64,000 nucleotides of DNA, taken from positions 372,001-436,000 of the forward strand of contig NZ_SMSE01000003.1 of NCBI RefSeq assembly GCF_004354085.1, in the 5' to 3' direction. The stretch comes from Seongchinamella unica. GTDB lineage: Bacteria > Pseudomonadota > Gammaproteobacteria > Pseudomonadales > Halieaceae. Below are positions 17,333 to 24,814 of the stretch, one piece after another (position 1 is the first letter of the stretch; each line of letters starts with the position of its first letter). The position numbers were made by a program, and so were the translations under genes. The notes beneath the pieces are model-generated. The model ran no database searches, had not been told where the DNA came from, and was given only the letters and a program-made list of their open reading frames with translations.

Positions 17333-18777
17333 TGTTTTCTCCCGTGTAACGCCCGCCTGCGGCCAAACCAGCTCCGTGGCGCGAACAAAATAAGCATGGC
17401 GACTATTTCCAGTCGACCCAGCAACATGTTGAAGCACAGTAGAGCTTTCAGCGCCGCCGGTAAATCGGCACTGGTAAGCCCGGCCGAGAGTCCGACGGTG
17501 GCCGTGGCCGAAATAACCTCGAACAGCGAATGCATCGGCGAATAGCCACAGGCAAGAAAAACCAACCACGACAGAAGTACGACCAGCAGGAACCAGAAGA
17601 TGAGCGCAACGGCCTCCTCCACCCGAGACGCCTCAACGCCTTTCTCACCGCGCACATGGACCTGCTCCGTCACGCTGCTGCGCAGCAGCGTGCGATAGGC
17701 AACCTGCAGCATAAGCAAGGCCCGGTCCAGCTTGATCCCCCCGGCGGTAGAGCCCGCACCGCCCCCCACGGCCATGAATGTACACAACACCAGTATGACT
17801 GCCGGCGGCAGTGCCGCCAGATCCATGGTGCTGAACCCGGCGGTGGTCTGGGCTGAGATCGTCAGGGTAATGAGATCTTGCGGCGAGGCCTGCAGGCCAA
17901 CAAGCCGGCTCACCACCCACACCAGGGTCGTCGAAAGCACCAGCACAACCAGCAGCGCATAAAGCTGGTTATCCAGCAACTCTTCTCGCCGGGTATGCAG
18001 TATGGAGCGATAGTAGAGGTGAAAGGATACCGCCCCGGCGAGGCATAAGCCGTTGATAACCCAGAGCTGGGGCGCGCTGATGCCGGCGAGGCTGGACTGG
18101 TAGTTGGCAAAGCCACCGGTAGAAATAGCTGCCATGCAATGCACTATGGCATCTATCAGACTGGAACCGGCCACCAGCAGGGCTGTGATACCCACTGCCG
18201 TTATCACCAGGTAAATAATGATCACCCGGCGCGCATGGGCGCGGGTTCCGCCCACCACATCGTCCATCTCCCGATCACTGAATCCCAGCCTGCTGGCGGA
18301 GACCCCGGGGCGGACAAAAAGCGCCAGCGCCAGCACCACTACCCCAATGCCGCCAACCCATTGCATCCAGGCACGGCCAAAAAGAAAGGCGACCGGCCGG
18401 TCCGTAATCTGCAGTGTCGATAGCCCCGTCGTGGTTACACCCGACACCGCCTCAAACCAGGCGTCGATAAAGGGAATGCCGTAGGACATCAGCGGCAGGG
18501 CGAGCAGCAGCGAACTGGAGGTAAAGAGCAGAGCCACCACCACGAGCGCTTCGTTTTTCTGCACCCGTTCGGGGTCGGGAAGGCTGCGCGCGAGAAGCCA
18601 GAGCAGGCCCAGGATAAGCACCACAACACCATACGCCGGTGCCGCGACAGACCCGGTCAGGGCCGCGAGCAGTCCGGGAACAATAGTGAGTAGCGCCAGA
18701 ATGCCGTACATGTTCGCCAACAGGCGACCGACCACCGCTGGCCGGACAGCAAACTGCATGGCACTGTATTTCCCCAT
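17329..18777 (-). CDS. trkH: Trk-type potassium uptake protein, membrane subunit
   Basis: Inner-membrane K+ transporter of the TrkH/KtrB superfamily, 482 aa, with four pore repeats. Filter-like loops visible are SGVTTTGLSTLQ, AISTGGFANYQ, SAQTTAGFSTMDL and SATATVGLSAGL, each with the conserved Gly. The region between holds GRAWMQWVGGIGVVVLALA and AVGGGAGSTAGGIKLDRALL, also family signatures. ATG 18777 follows GGGAG at about 9 nt. It is coupled to the short TrkA-like gene downstream. Confidence 0.93.
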   Translation of the reverse strand: MGKYSAMQFAVRPAVVGRLLANMYGILALLTIVPGLLAALTGSVAAPAYGVVVLILGLLWLLARSLPDPERVQKNEALVVVALLFTSSSLLLALPLMSYGIPFIDAWFEAVSGVTTTGLSTLQITDRPVAFLFGRAWMQWVGGIGVVVLALALFVRPGVSASRLGFSDREMDDVVGGTRAHARRVIIIYLVITAVGITALLVAGSSLIDAIVHCMAAISTGGFANYQSSLAGISAPQLWVINGLCLAGAVSFHLYYRSILHTRREELLDNQLYALLVVLVLSTTLVWVVSRLVGLQASPQDLITLTISAQTTAGFSTMDLAALPPAVILVLCTFMAVGGGAGSTAGGIKLDRALLMLQVAYRTLLRSSVTEQVHVRGEKGVEASRVEEAVALIFWFLLVVLLSWLVFLACGYSPMHSLFEVISATATVGLSAGLTSADLPAALKALLCFNMLLGRLEIVAMLILFAPRSWFGRRRALHGRKH

Positions 18778-18984
18778 TTGCCGCTACTCCCTGTTAAAAA
18801 GTGGTCCGACCCGGTCATCTGCCCGCGTATCTCGGCGCGCAGTTCATGGAGAGCGGGCCAGACCTGCCGATCAGGGGGCGCCAGCGCGCCCTTACCGGCA
18901 GCGGTTTAAGGCTTATTTGGCGATTTCGTCCGCCCTCTCTTCCACTGTGGGCTTGAGCTCGCCACGCCAATCTCGAAATCGCTT

Positions 18985-19176
18985 TCAGGCTGCTCGGCTA
19001 CGCGGTCCGAGGAAGAACCAGATGATCACACCGATGACCGGCAACAGCAGGATCACCAGGGTCCATACCAGCTTCGAACCAGCGCTGCTCGCCGAGCCGA
19101 GAATATTAATAATGGCCCAGATATCCAATACCAGAACCAGCAGACCGACCACACCCGACACTTCTATTCCCATCAT
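18985..19176 (-). CDS. Small membrane protein, PLDc_N (cardiolipin-synthase N-terminal-like)
   Basis: A 63-aa protein with two hydrophobic segments (VVGLLVLVLDIWAIINIL and LVWTLVILLLPVIGVIIWFFLG) ending GPRSRAA. The pattern LDIWAIINI ... LPVIGVIIWFFLGPR is that of the PLDc_N family found at the N-terminus of cardiolipin synthases and as stand-alone small proteins; no phospholipase domain follows. AGGAG lies 5 nt before the ATG. After its TGA stop the same frame stays open for another 23 sense codons to TAA at 18913. Confidence 0.8.
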   Translation of the reverse strand: MMGIEVSGVVGLLVLVLDIWAIINILGSASSAGSKLVWTLVILLLPVIGVIIWFFLGPRSRAA

Positions 19177-19233
19177 ACTTTCTCCTTGGTTTTACTGAGT
19201 TTTGACACGGCCGGTAATCACCCCTCGACTGTC

Positions 19234-19605
19234 TCAGCGGTTTTCGCCGCTGGCGGCTTCCGCGGCGATGTCCTCAAGCAATGGCCGCAGGCTCTCGCTG
19301 TCACCGGGCTTGCGGAAATAGTAACTCGCCCCCATCCAAATGGCCCAATCTGCCGCTTCCGGCGTATCGGTCTCGCTCATGACAAACACTTCGGTGGACT
19401 CGAAAACCCCGGGCGCGAAGACGGGATGGTTTCCATCCAGTGACTCGGCGCTCAACTCAAAGAAGATCAGGTCAAATTCTGCGACCCGCTCAACCGCGAT
19501 ATCGGCCACGTCTGCGCCACACTCGACGCTGAACCCGCAAGCCCGAGCCAGCTGTTCGAGCCTGCTGCGGTGGGCCGATTCACTGTCGACAACAGTATAG
19601 ATCAA
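19234..19605 (-). CDS. Degenerate response-regulator receiver-like protein
   Basis: A 123-aa protein with the outline of a single receiver domain. It has the acidic pair Asp7/Glu9 (VVDSES), strand 3 as FDLIFFEL with Glu50 where the phosphorylated Asp would be, a Ser in VFVMSETDT, and Lys in YYFRKP near the C-terminus. With Glu in place of Asp it probably cannot be phosphorylated. No output domain is attached and no kinase is adjacent. Function unknown; the receiver assignment is from pattern only. Confidence 0.62.
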   Translation of the reverse strand: MIYTVVDSESAHRSRLEQLARACGFSVECGADVADIAVERVAEFDLIFFELSAESLDGNHPVFAPGVFESTEVFVMSETDTPEAADWAIWMGASYYFRKPGDSESLRPLLEDIAAEAASGENR

Positions 19606-19765
19606 AAGCGGGCGTATCCCCTGCCCCGATTGGCCCCGGATTTGTCGCTACGGCCCTTGCCGGGCCTGTATCAGCAAACCGCTGCTATACTCCACACGAC
19701 CCTGCTGATACGCAGGGCCGGCCATAACACGGCTCACCCACAAGCGTTAAGGAGAAAGAGAGACA

Positions 19766-20053
19766 ATGGCGAACGAAGGTTACCATGAACCCGTGGACGA
19801 ACTCAGCGATGAAACCCGTGACATGCATCGGGCGATCACCTCATTGATGGAAGAACTGGAAGCCGTCGACTGGTACAACCAACGGATGGATGCCTGCAAG
19901 GACGATGAGCTTCGCGCCATCCTCGCTCACAACCGCGACGAGGAAAAGGAACACGCCGCCATGGTGCTGGAGTGGATCCGTCGTCGAGACCCCACCTTCG
20001 ACAAGGAACTGCGCGACTACCTGTTTACCGAAGAGCCCATCGCCCACGACTGA
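19766..20053 (+). CDS. Encapsulated-ferritin-like protein (EncFtn family), no targeting tail
   Basis: Helical two-helix ferroxidase of the EncFtn family, 95 aa. The core MEELEAVDWYNQR (residues 28-40) and HNRDEEKEHAAM (55-66) closely resembles Rhodospirillum rubrum EncFtn as I recall it; Glu30, Trp36, Tyr37, Glu60 and His63 correspond to its iron-site and gating residues. Known cargo versions end in a glycine-rich linker with an encapsulin-docking peptide; this one stops at EEPIAHD. No encapsulin shell gene is in the window. GGAGA precedes the ATG and a TATACT hexamer (19686-19691) may be the -10. The expected role is Fe(II) oxidation in a ring-shaped decamer. Confidence 0.87.
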   Translation: MANEGYHEPVDELSDETRDMHRAITSLMEELEAVDWYNQRMDACKDDELRAILAHNRDEEKEHAAMVLEWIRRRDPTFDKELRDYLFTEEPIAHD

Positions 20054-20126
20054 TTTCATACTGGGTACGGCCTCCGGGCTGCCTGCCAGGCAGTCGCAAG
20101 CTGACCGACGAAACTTCCTCTGAAAC

Positions 20127-20159
20127 AAAAATGGCCCACCCTGCGGGTGAGCCATTTTT
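20127..20159. terminator. Bidirectional intrinsic terminator
   Basis: AAAAATGGC..CACCC / GGGTG..GCCATTTTT forms a near-perfect stem with a 3-nt loop, with an A run on one side and a T run on the other. It can end both the ferritin-like gene (plus) and the tRNA-Lys transcript (minus, ending at 20167). Confidence 0.85.
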
Positions 20160-20166
20160 GTTTGTA

Positions 20167-20242
20167 TGGTGGGTCGTACTGGATTCGAACCAGTGACCAA
20201 TTGGTTAAAAGCCAACTGCTCTACCAACTGAGCTAACGACCC
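20167..20242 (-). tRNA. tRNA-Lys (anticodon UUU)
   Basis: The 76-nt minus-strand sequence folds as a full cloverleaf. It has acceptor stem GGGTCGT / ACGACCC, D-arm AGCTCAGTTGGTAGAGC, anticodon arm GTTGG-CTTTTAA-CCAAT with TTT as anticodon, T-arm with GGTTCGAATCC, discriminator A and an encoded CCA. Confidence 0.97.
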
Positions 20243-20257
20243 TCAGAAGGAGTGCGT

Positions 20258-20285
20258 ATCTTACGGATTTAAACTCAAAACTCAA
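20258..20285 (-). promoter_or_regulatory. Probable sigma-70 promoter of tRNA-Lys
   Basis: On the minus strand TTGAGT (20285-20280) and TAAGAT (20263-20258) are separated by 16 nt. Each hexamer matches consensus at 4 of 6 positions, and the -10 lies 15 nt before the tRNA 5' end. Confidence 0.55.
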
Positions 20286-20371
20286 GCCTTGGGGCCTATT
20301 TTTTTGCCGGCGATAACCCGTGATTAATCAGTGCCTTAGAGACCGACAAAGCCGGCAGACGGCAGTTCTGT

Positions 20372-20947
20372 TTATCCGTGCGACCCGCGTCCGGCCCGTC
20401 GCTGGCCGGCCCCTGCTACCGTTGCCGACAGCACCTCGACAGCGGCTTTGACCCGCCTGACTGGTTCCCCGTCCACGGCCTGCCCGCTGGCGAGGTCGAA
20501 ATGATCGTGAAAGCGGGGCACCGATACCGTGCCTGTCACCTCGGCGCCCATGGAGGGGGCGGATCGCTCCGCCAGCGCCAGCACACTGGCGGCGCCGCCC
20601 GCTCCGGGACTGGCGGCCAACATCAGGGTCGGTTTTTGCTGAAAGACCTTACGGGAGATACGCGAGGCCCAGTCCACCACATTTTTGTAGGCCACGCTGA
20701 ACGACCCATTGTGCTCCGCGTAAGAGATCACCAGCGCATCGGCGGCGGCGATCCGCGCCAGAAATGCCCCGGCCGCCGGCGGCTGGCCACTCTCACGCTC
20801 CCGGTCCTCACTGAAGATAGGCATCTCGAAGTCATTCAGGTCCAGCAGGTCCACCTCCGCTTCAGGCACCAGGTGGGCTGCGTAGGATGCCAGCGCGCGA
20901 TTGATGGACTGGCTACTGTTACTGGCGGCGAAGGCCACTATTTTCAT
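20372..20947 (-). CDS. NAD(P)H-dependent FMN reductase (ChrR/YieF-like)
   Basis: Flavodoxin-fold quinone/chromate-type reductase, 191 aa. Flavin-binding features: AFAASNSSQSINRALASYA at the N-terminus, ISYAEHNGSFSVAYKNVVDWAS around residues 74-95, and LAASPGAGGAASVL. It probably makes two-electron reductions of quinones, limiting redox cycling. It lies 24 nt downstream of the VOC gene and behind the SoxR operator, so it is very likely part of the SoxR-controlled response. Confidence 0.88.
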   Translation of the reverse strand: MKIVAFAASNSSQSINRALASYAAHLVPEAEVDLLDLNDFEMPIFSEDRERESGQPPAAGAFLARIAAADALVISYAEHNGSFSVAYKNVVDWASRISRKVFQQKPTLMLAASPGAGGAASVLALAERSAPSMGAEVTGTVSVPRFHDHFDLASGQAVDGEPVRRVKAAVEVLSATVAGAGQRRAGRGSHG

Positions 20948-20971
20948 TGTCTTTCACTCCCTGGTGTTGGC

Positions 20972-21391
20972 TTAACTGGACAGGTTGCGTTCGGCGGGCA
21001 GATCGCTCAGATACTCTACGAACTCCACCTCAAAACCCGCGGGATCGAGGTAATAGATATTGCGGCGGTGAGGCTCCTCGGCACCGTCCTTGTCCGGCTC
21101 AAAACCGGCCGCCCGCAACCGCGCTATCATCGCATCGAGATTGTGGGTAACAAAGGCAAAGTGCGCCAGACCGACACTGTGGCCGGCTAGATCCCGGTTT
21201 TCGCCCTCGCCGTTATCCGCAAACACCAGATACTGGTAATCATCGCCGAAGTGAACCCAGGTCCGGGGCTTGCCGGACCAACTACCCTGTTGCCGTTCGC
21301 GCACGCGCCAGTGGGGAAAAGCCGCCTGGTAGAACGCCAGTTCCGCGTCGATATCGGTAACCACAAGGTTTACATGCTCTAAGTGAATCAT
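20972..21391 (-). CDS. VOC/glyoxalase-family protein
   Basis: Vicinal-oxygen-chelate fold protein, 139 aa, with two beta-alpha-beta-beta-beta modules: MIHLEHVNLVVTDIDAELAFYQ and GLAHFAFVTHNLDAMIARL. Possible metal ligands are His5, a His near 76-78 and Glu in FEVEFVEYL. Such proteins include glyoxalase I, dioxygenases and resistance proteins; the substrate is not evident. It is the first gene after the SoxR-type promoter, with GGGAGG before its ATG, and is followed by the FMN reductase. Confidence 0.85.
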   Translation of the reverse strand: MIHLEHVNLVVTDIDAELAFYQAAFPHWRVRERQQGSWSGKPRTWVHFGDDYQYLVFADNGEGENRDLAGHSVGLAHFAFVTHNLDAMIARLRAAGFEPDKDGAEEPHRRNIYYLDPAGFEVEFVEYLSDLPAERNLSS

Positions 21392-21422
21392 TTTGACCTC
21401 CCGCCTTGAATTGACGAAGGCA

Positions 21423-21453
21423 ATGCTAATACCTCAAGTTAACTTGAGGTAAA
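21423..21453 (-). promoter_or_regulatory. SoxR-activated promoter and operator
   Basis: The perfect palindrome CCTCAAGTTAACTTGAGG is at 21432-21449. To my knowledge it is identical to the SoxR site in the E. coli soxS promoter. On the minus strand it sits between TTTACC (-35, 21453-21448) and TAGCAT (-10, 21428-21423) with a 19-bp spacer, the over-long spacing used by MerR-family activators. It should drive the VOC-FMN reductase operon and may also repress soxR, which starts 43 bp away on the other strand. Confidence 0.93.
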
Positions 21454-21495
21454 GTCCTTGTTAACAACCATGTGAACTATTTACCGGAGTATACA

Positions 21496-21948
21496 ATGGG
21501 CGAACCAAGCTGGACTCCCGGCAGAGTGGCCAAGCGCTGCGGTGTTAAGGTCAGCACCCTGCATTTCTACGAACAGAAAGGGTTGATCCGCAGCTGGCGC
21601 AACACCGGTAACCAGCGGCGATACAAGCCAGACGTGTTGCGGCGCATCTCGGTCATCAAGGCAGCGCAGAAAATGGGAATCAGCCTCAAAGAAATCAGGG
21701 AGGCACTGGCGACACTGCCCGACAACCGGACGCCGAATACGCAGGACTGGGAGAGACTCTCCACCCTCTGGCGAGAGAGTCTCAACGCGCGTATCAGCGC
21801 GCTGGAACGGCTCCGCGACCGGCTGACCGGCTGTATCGGCTGCGGTTGCCTGTCCATGAAAAACTGCCCCATCTACAACGAGGATGACAAACTGGGCGCC
21901 AGGGGCGTCGGGGCGGTCTATCTGGAGGGAGAATCGACTCAGGCGTAG
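21496..21948 (+). CDS. soxR: Redox-sensitive transcriptional activator SoxR
   Basis: MerR-family dimeric regulator with a [2Fe-2S] sensor, 150 aa. The winged-helix N-terminus reads [23 protein letters not shown] and [20 protein letters not shown]. The C-terminal cluster has Cys113, 116, 118 and 124 ([12 protein letters not shown]), spaced exactly as in E. coli SoxR. ATG 21496 is preferred: CGGAG lies 6 nt upstream, and a GTG 24 nt earlier has no ribosome site. It is divergent from its likely target operon across the SoxR operator, as expected outside enterics where SoxR acts directly without SoxS. Its 3' end overlaps queC by 10 nt. Confidence 0.96.
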   Translation: MGEPSWTPGRVAKRCGVKVSTLHFYEQKGLIRSWRNTGNQRRYKPDVLRRISVIKAAQKMGISLKEIREALATLPDNRTPNTQDWERLSTLWRESLNARISALERLRDRLTGCIGCGCLSMKNCPIYNEDDKLGARGVGAVYLEGESTQA

Positions 21949-22613
21949 CGGGTGGGGTCGTCCACGCCCGCATCGACAAAGCCCCGGGCGCGCAGGCGGC
22001 AGGCGTCGCACCTGCCGCAGGCCAGGCCCTCGTCCGTGGCCTGGTAGCAGGACACGGTCAGGCCGTAGTCCACTCCCAGTGCCAGGCCGGCGGCGATGAT
22101 ATCGCCCTTGCCCATGGCCATCAGCGGCGTGTGTATGCGCAGTTTGTTGCCTTCAACGCCGGCACGGGTCGCAAGATTGGCCATGGTCTCAAAGGCCGCA
22201 ATGTAGTCCGGACGACAATCAGGGTAACCGGAGTAGTCCACCGCATTCACACCGATAAAAATATCCTCGGCGCCGAGCACTTCCGCCCAGCCAAGGGCGA
22301 TGGACAGGAACACGGTGTTGCGAGCGGGCACGTAAGTCACCGGAATTCCTGCGGTTTCCTCCTCCGGTACAGCGATGTCGGCATCGGTCAGCGCCGAGCC
22401 GCCGATACTGTCCAGATTGAGCGTGACCACCTTGTGCTCCACATCGCCGAGGACCCGGGATACCCGCTCAGCGGCAAAGAGCTCTGCCCGGTGACGCTGT
22501 CCGTAGTCGAAACTGAGGGTATAACAGGCATAGCCCTGTGACTGGGCCATGGCCAGTACAGTGGTGGAGTCCAGGCCCCCGGAGACGAGGATTACCGCGC
22601 GCTTCTTGCTCAT
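21939..22613 (-). CDS. queC: 7-cyano-7-deazaguanine synthase
   Basis: ATP-dependent enzyme converting 7-carboxy-7-deazaguanine to preQ0 in queuosine synthesis, 224 aa. The PP-loop [12 protein letters not shown] is near the N-terminus and [14 protein letters not shown] follows. The C-terminal zinc site is [20 protein letters not shown], with the four cysteines of the family. ATG 22613 follows the queE stop almost directly (a GTG at 22616 is an alternative). It is the last gene of the long minus-strand run and its end overlaps soxR. Confidence 0.96.
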   Translation of the reverse strand: MSKKRAVILVSGGLDSTTVLAMAQSQGYACYTLSFDYGQRHRAELFAAERVSRVLGDVEHKVVTLNLDSIGGSALTDADIAVPEEETAGIPVTYVPARNTVFLSIALGWAEVLGAEDIFIGVNAVDYSGYPDCRPDYIAAFETMANLATRAGVEGNKLRIHTPLMAMGKGDIIAAGLALGVDYGLTVSCYQATDEGLACGRCDACRLRARGFVDAGVDDPTRYA

Positions 22614-22616
22614 CAC

Positions 22617-23285
22617 CTAATGTCCCGGCTCGTCATTCCACAGAATTTTATGCAGTTGCAGCTGCATTCTTACCGGCAGGTTATCGGCCAGCACCCACTC
22701 GGCCAGTTCCCGACCCGACAATTGGCCGTGACTGGGGGAAAACAGGATGTCGGAAACCCGGGACGCGAGCTGGTATTCGTCCAGTTTGAAGCGCGCCCAT
22801 TCGTAGTCTTCCCGGTCACAGATCACAAACTTCACCTGGTCATGAGCCTGCAGCAGCGCCATGTTGGCGTAGTCATTGCGGGCCATCTCCCCCGAGGCGG
22901 GGGTTTTCAGGTCAACCACCTTGACCACCCTGGGATCCACATCCGCCAGCGGCATGGCACCACCGGTTTCCAGAGAGACCTCATAGCCGGCATCGCACAG
23001 CGCAGTGAGCAGGGGCAGGCAGTTGGGCTGGGCCAGTGGCTCACCGCCGGTCACCGTGACATAGCGCGGCTGGTAGGAGGCGACTTTTGCCATCACGTCG
23101 TCCCGGTGCTGCAATTCACCGCCGCTGAAGGCGTACTCCGTATCGCAGTAAACGCAGCGCAGCGGGCACCCGGTGAGGCGCACGAAAACAGTGGGCAGGC
23201 CCACTGTGCGCGCTTCTCCCTGCAGGGAGTAAAAGATTTCGGTGATGCGCAGGGCATCATCACTGTGGACCAGACTGGTCGACAT
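22617..23285 (-). CDS. queE: 7-carboxy-7-deazaguanine synthase (radical SAM)
   Basis: Radical SAM enzyme for the ring contraction that forms 7-carboxy-7-deazaguanine, 222 aa. The cluster is CPLRCVYCDTEYAF: the CxxxCxxC ligands include the Cys of TGC just before PLR. ITEIFYSLQGEARTVGLPTVFVRL at the N-terminus and TVTGGEPLAQPN are also characteristic. It lies 9 nt after cpoB and 3 nt before queC, a common arrangement behind tol-pal in gammaproteobacteria. Confidence 0.95.
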   Translation of the reverse strand: MSTSLVHSDDALRITEIFYSLQGEARTVGLPTVFVRLTGCPLRCVYCDTEYAFSGGELQHRDDVMAKVASYQPRYVTVTGGEPLAQPNCLPLLTALCDAGYEVSLETGGAMPLADVDPRVVKVVDLKTPASGEMARNDYANMALLQAHDQVKFVICDREDYEWARFKLDEYQLASRVSDILFSPSHGQLSGRELAEWVLADNLPVRMQLQLHKILWNDEPGH

Positions 23286-23294
23286 GGCTGGCGC

Positions 23295-24233
23295 CTAAAA
23301 ATTCTCGGCGAGGAAGTCCCGTGACAACTTCACGGCGGAGTTGTTGGTGTTGCCGTACTCGCGGATCACCCGATCCAGATACTCTTTGGACCTCTCCCGG
23401 TTACCCTTGAGGAACTGCACCTTGCCAAGCTTGTACATGGCATCCGGCGCCTTGGCGTTATCCGGGTACCGATCCAGCAACAGGGAGAATGACTGCCGCG
23501 AGGCCTCCAGGTCCGGCGGGTCGATCACCAGGTACAGCTCCCCCAGCCAGTAGTGCGCATTGGCCGCGTACCTGCCGTCGGGGTATCGGCGTAAAAACTG
23601 GTTGAAAGACTCAACCGCCTGGTCAAACTGCTGACCGCGCACCAGGGCGTAGGCACTGCGGTAGGCATCGCCCTCGCCCGGAAGCTCTGTGCCACCTGAG
23701 CCACCGGCCGGAGACGGGGCCGGCACCGGGGCAGCACTGGCACCCCCGGTCGACGAGCCGCCACCCATTGAACTGAGCCGCCGGTCGAGATCAACGTAGC
23801 GCTCCAGGCTTTGTGACTTGAGCTTGCGCAATTCATTGGCCTGCTCCTCCACGATACCGTTGAGGCGCATGACTTCCTGCTGTAACTGCTGCATCTGGAT
23901 ATACAGAGTGCCCATATTCTGCCCGCCAGCGGGAGCCGCCACCGGCGCAGCCGAGGCAGGCGCACCGATGGCCGAGCCGGCGGGGGCGCTGTCCATACCG
24001 TAACTGGTTGCCGGATAGGACTGTGTCGGCTGGACGCTGTAGGGGTCTGTTCCGGAGGGCGTAGCGTAGGGGTCTGCGCTCGCCGGCGCAGCCGTTGCCG
24101 GCGCCGCGGGCGTGGTGCGGCCACTGCGCTCGGCCTCGACATCCACATAGTCCTGGGCCCTGAGCTGGAACGACAACGGGCCAGTCACAAGGACCAGCCC
24201 GCTCGCCACAAGCAGTTTGCTCATGTTTGCCAT
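23295..24233 (-). CDS. cpoB: Cell division coordinator CpoB (YbgF), Tol-Pal-associated TPR protein
   Basis: Periplasmic protein that links Tol-Pal constriction to septal peptidoglycan synthesis. At 312 aa it has a signal peptide (MANMSKLLVASGLVLVTGPLSFQLRA). An Ala/Pro/Ser/Gly/Tyr-rich low-complexity stretch follows at about residues 35-105. A coiled coil comes next (MGTLYIQMQQLQQEVMRLNGIVEEQANELRKLK), then a second Pro/Gly/Ser linker, and tetratricopeptide repeats from about residue 190 (AYALVRGQQFDQAVESFNQFL; DAMYKLGKVQFLKGNRERS). The low-complexity segments make it longer than the E. coli protein. Confidence 0.93.
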   Translation of the reverse strand: MANMSKLLVASGLVLVTGPLSFQLRAQDYVDVEAERSGRTTPAAPATAAPASADPYATPSGTDPYSVQPTQSYPATSYGMDSAPAGSAIGAPASAAPVAAPAGGQNMGTLYIQMQQLQQEVMRLNGIVEEQANELRKLKSQSLERYVDLDRRLSSMGGGSSTGGASAAPVPAPSPAGGSGGTELPGEGDAYRSAYALVRGQQFDQAVESFNQFLRRYPDGRYAANAHYWLGELYLVIDPPDLEASRQSFSLLLDRYPDNAKAPDAMYKLGKVQFLKGNRERSKEYLDRVIREYGNTNNSAVKLSRDFLAENF

Positions 24234-24240
24234 AGGCGTT

Positions 24241-24762
24241 TTACTTCAGTTCGACGCGACGGTTCTGGGACCAGTTGGACTCGCCGGAACCATAGGCTAT
24301 CGGACGCTCTTCGCCGTAGCTCACGGTTTCGATGCGATAGCTGGGTACACCGTTCACTACCATGTAGTCACGCACCGCGTTGGCGCGACGCTCGCCCAGG
24401 GCCATGTTGTACTCGCGAGTACCACGCTCATCGGTGTGGCCTTCCAGGCGAACCGTGGCGTCGTTACCCTGCAGGGCAGCGATGTGGGCGTCGAGTGCTT
24501 CGATCGCCTCGGGCTTCAGGTTGTAGCTGTCGAAGTCAAAATAGAAGACATTACCGTAGGCAGCTGCGGCGTCACGCAGGCGTTGCTGCTCTGCGGCGGC
24601 CGCGGCGGCTGCGGCCTGCTGTTCAGCCTGGGCTGCGGCTGCAGCAGCGGCTGCAGCAGCGGCCTCTTCTTCTTGCTTCTTGGAGCTGCCGGAACAAGCT
24701 GCCAGGAGCGTTGCTGCGAACAGCACAGATATAGCCTTACCGGCAACAGGTAGATGTTTCAT
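24241..24762 (-). CDS. pal: Peptidoglycan-associated lipoprotein Pal
   Basis: Outer-membrane lipoprotein binding peptidoglycan and TolB, 173 aa. The lipobox LLAAC has the acylated Cys23. The OmpA-like domain at about residues 70-173 includes [33 protein letters not shown] and [18 protein letters not shown]. Between them is an unusual linker, residues about 33-60, that is mostly alanine with a few Gln/Glu, encoded by GCN-rich codons. Confidence 0.96.
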   Translation of the reverse strand: MKHLPVAGKAISVLFAATLLAACSGSSKKQEEEAAAAAAAAAAAQAEQQAAAAAAAAEQQRLRDAAAAYGNVFYFDFDSYNLKPEAIEALDAHIAALQGNDATVRLEGHTDERGTREYNMALGERRANAVRDYMVVNGVPSYRIETVSYGEERPIAYGSGESNWSQNRRVELK

Positions 24763-24814
24763 AATACCTTTCCTTAAAAGTACGTGGTTGTAAAAACTGT
24801 TTTTGTCTATCAGG

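Noticed and set aside
20054-20126. Search for a frameshifted C-terminal encapsulin-docking peptide after the EncFtn stop
   Set aside because: None of the three frames gives a Gly-rich linker followed by an LTVGSL-like motif before the terminator.
19766-22613. Genomic island at the tRNA-Lys gene
   Set aside because: No integrase, no direct repeat of the tRNA 3' end and no change in base composition around the tRNA were seen.
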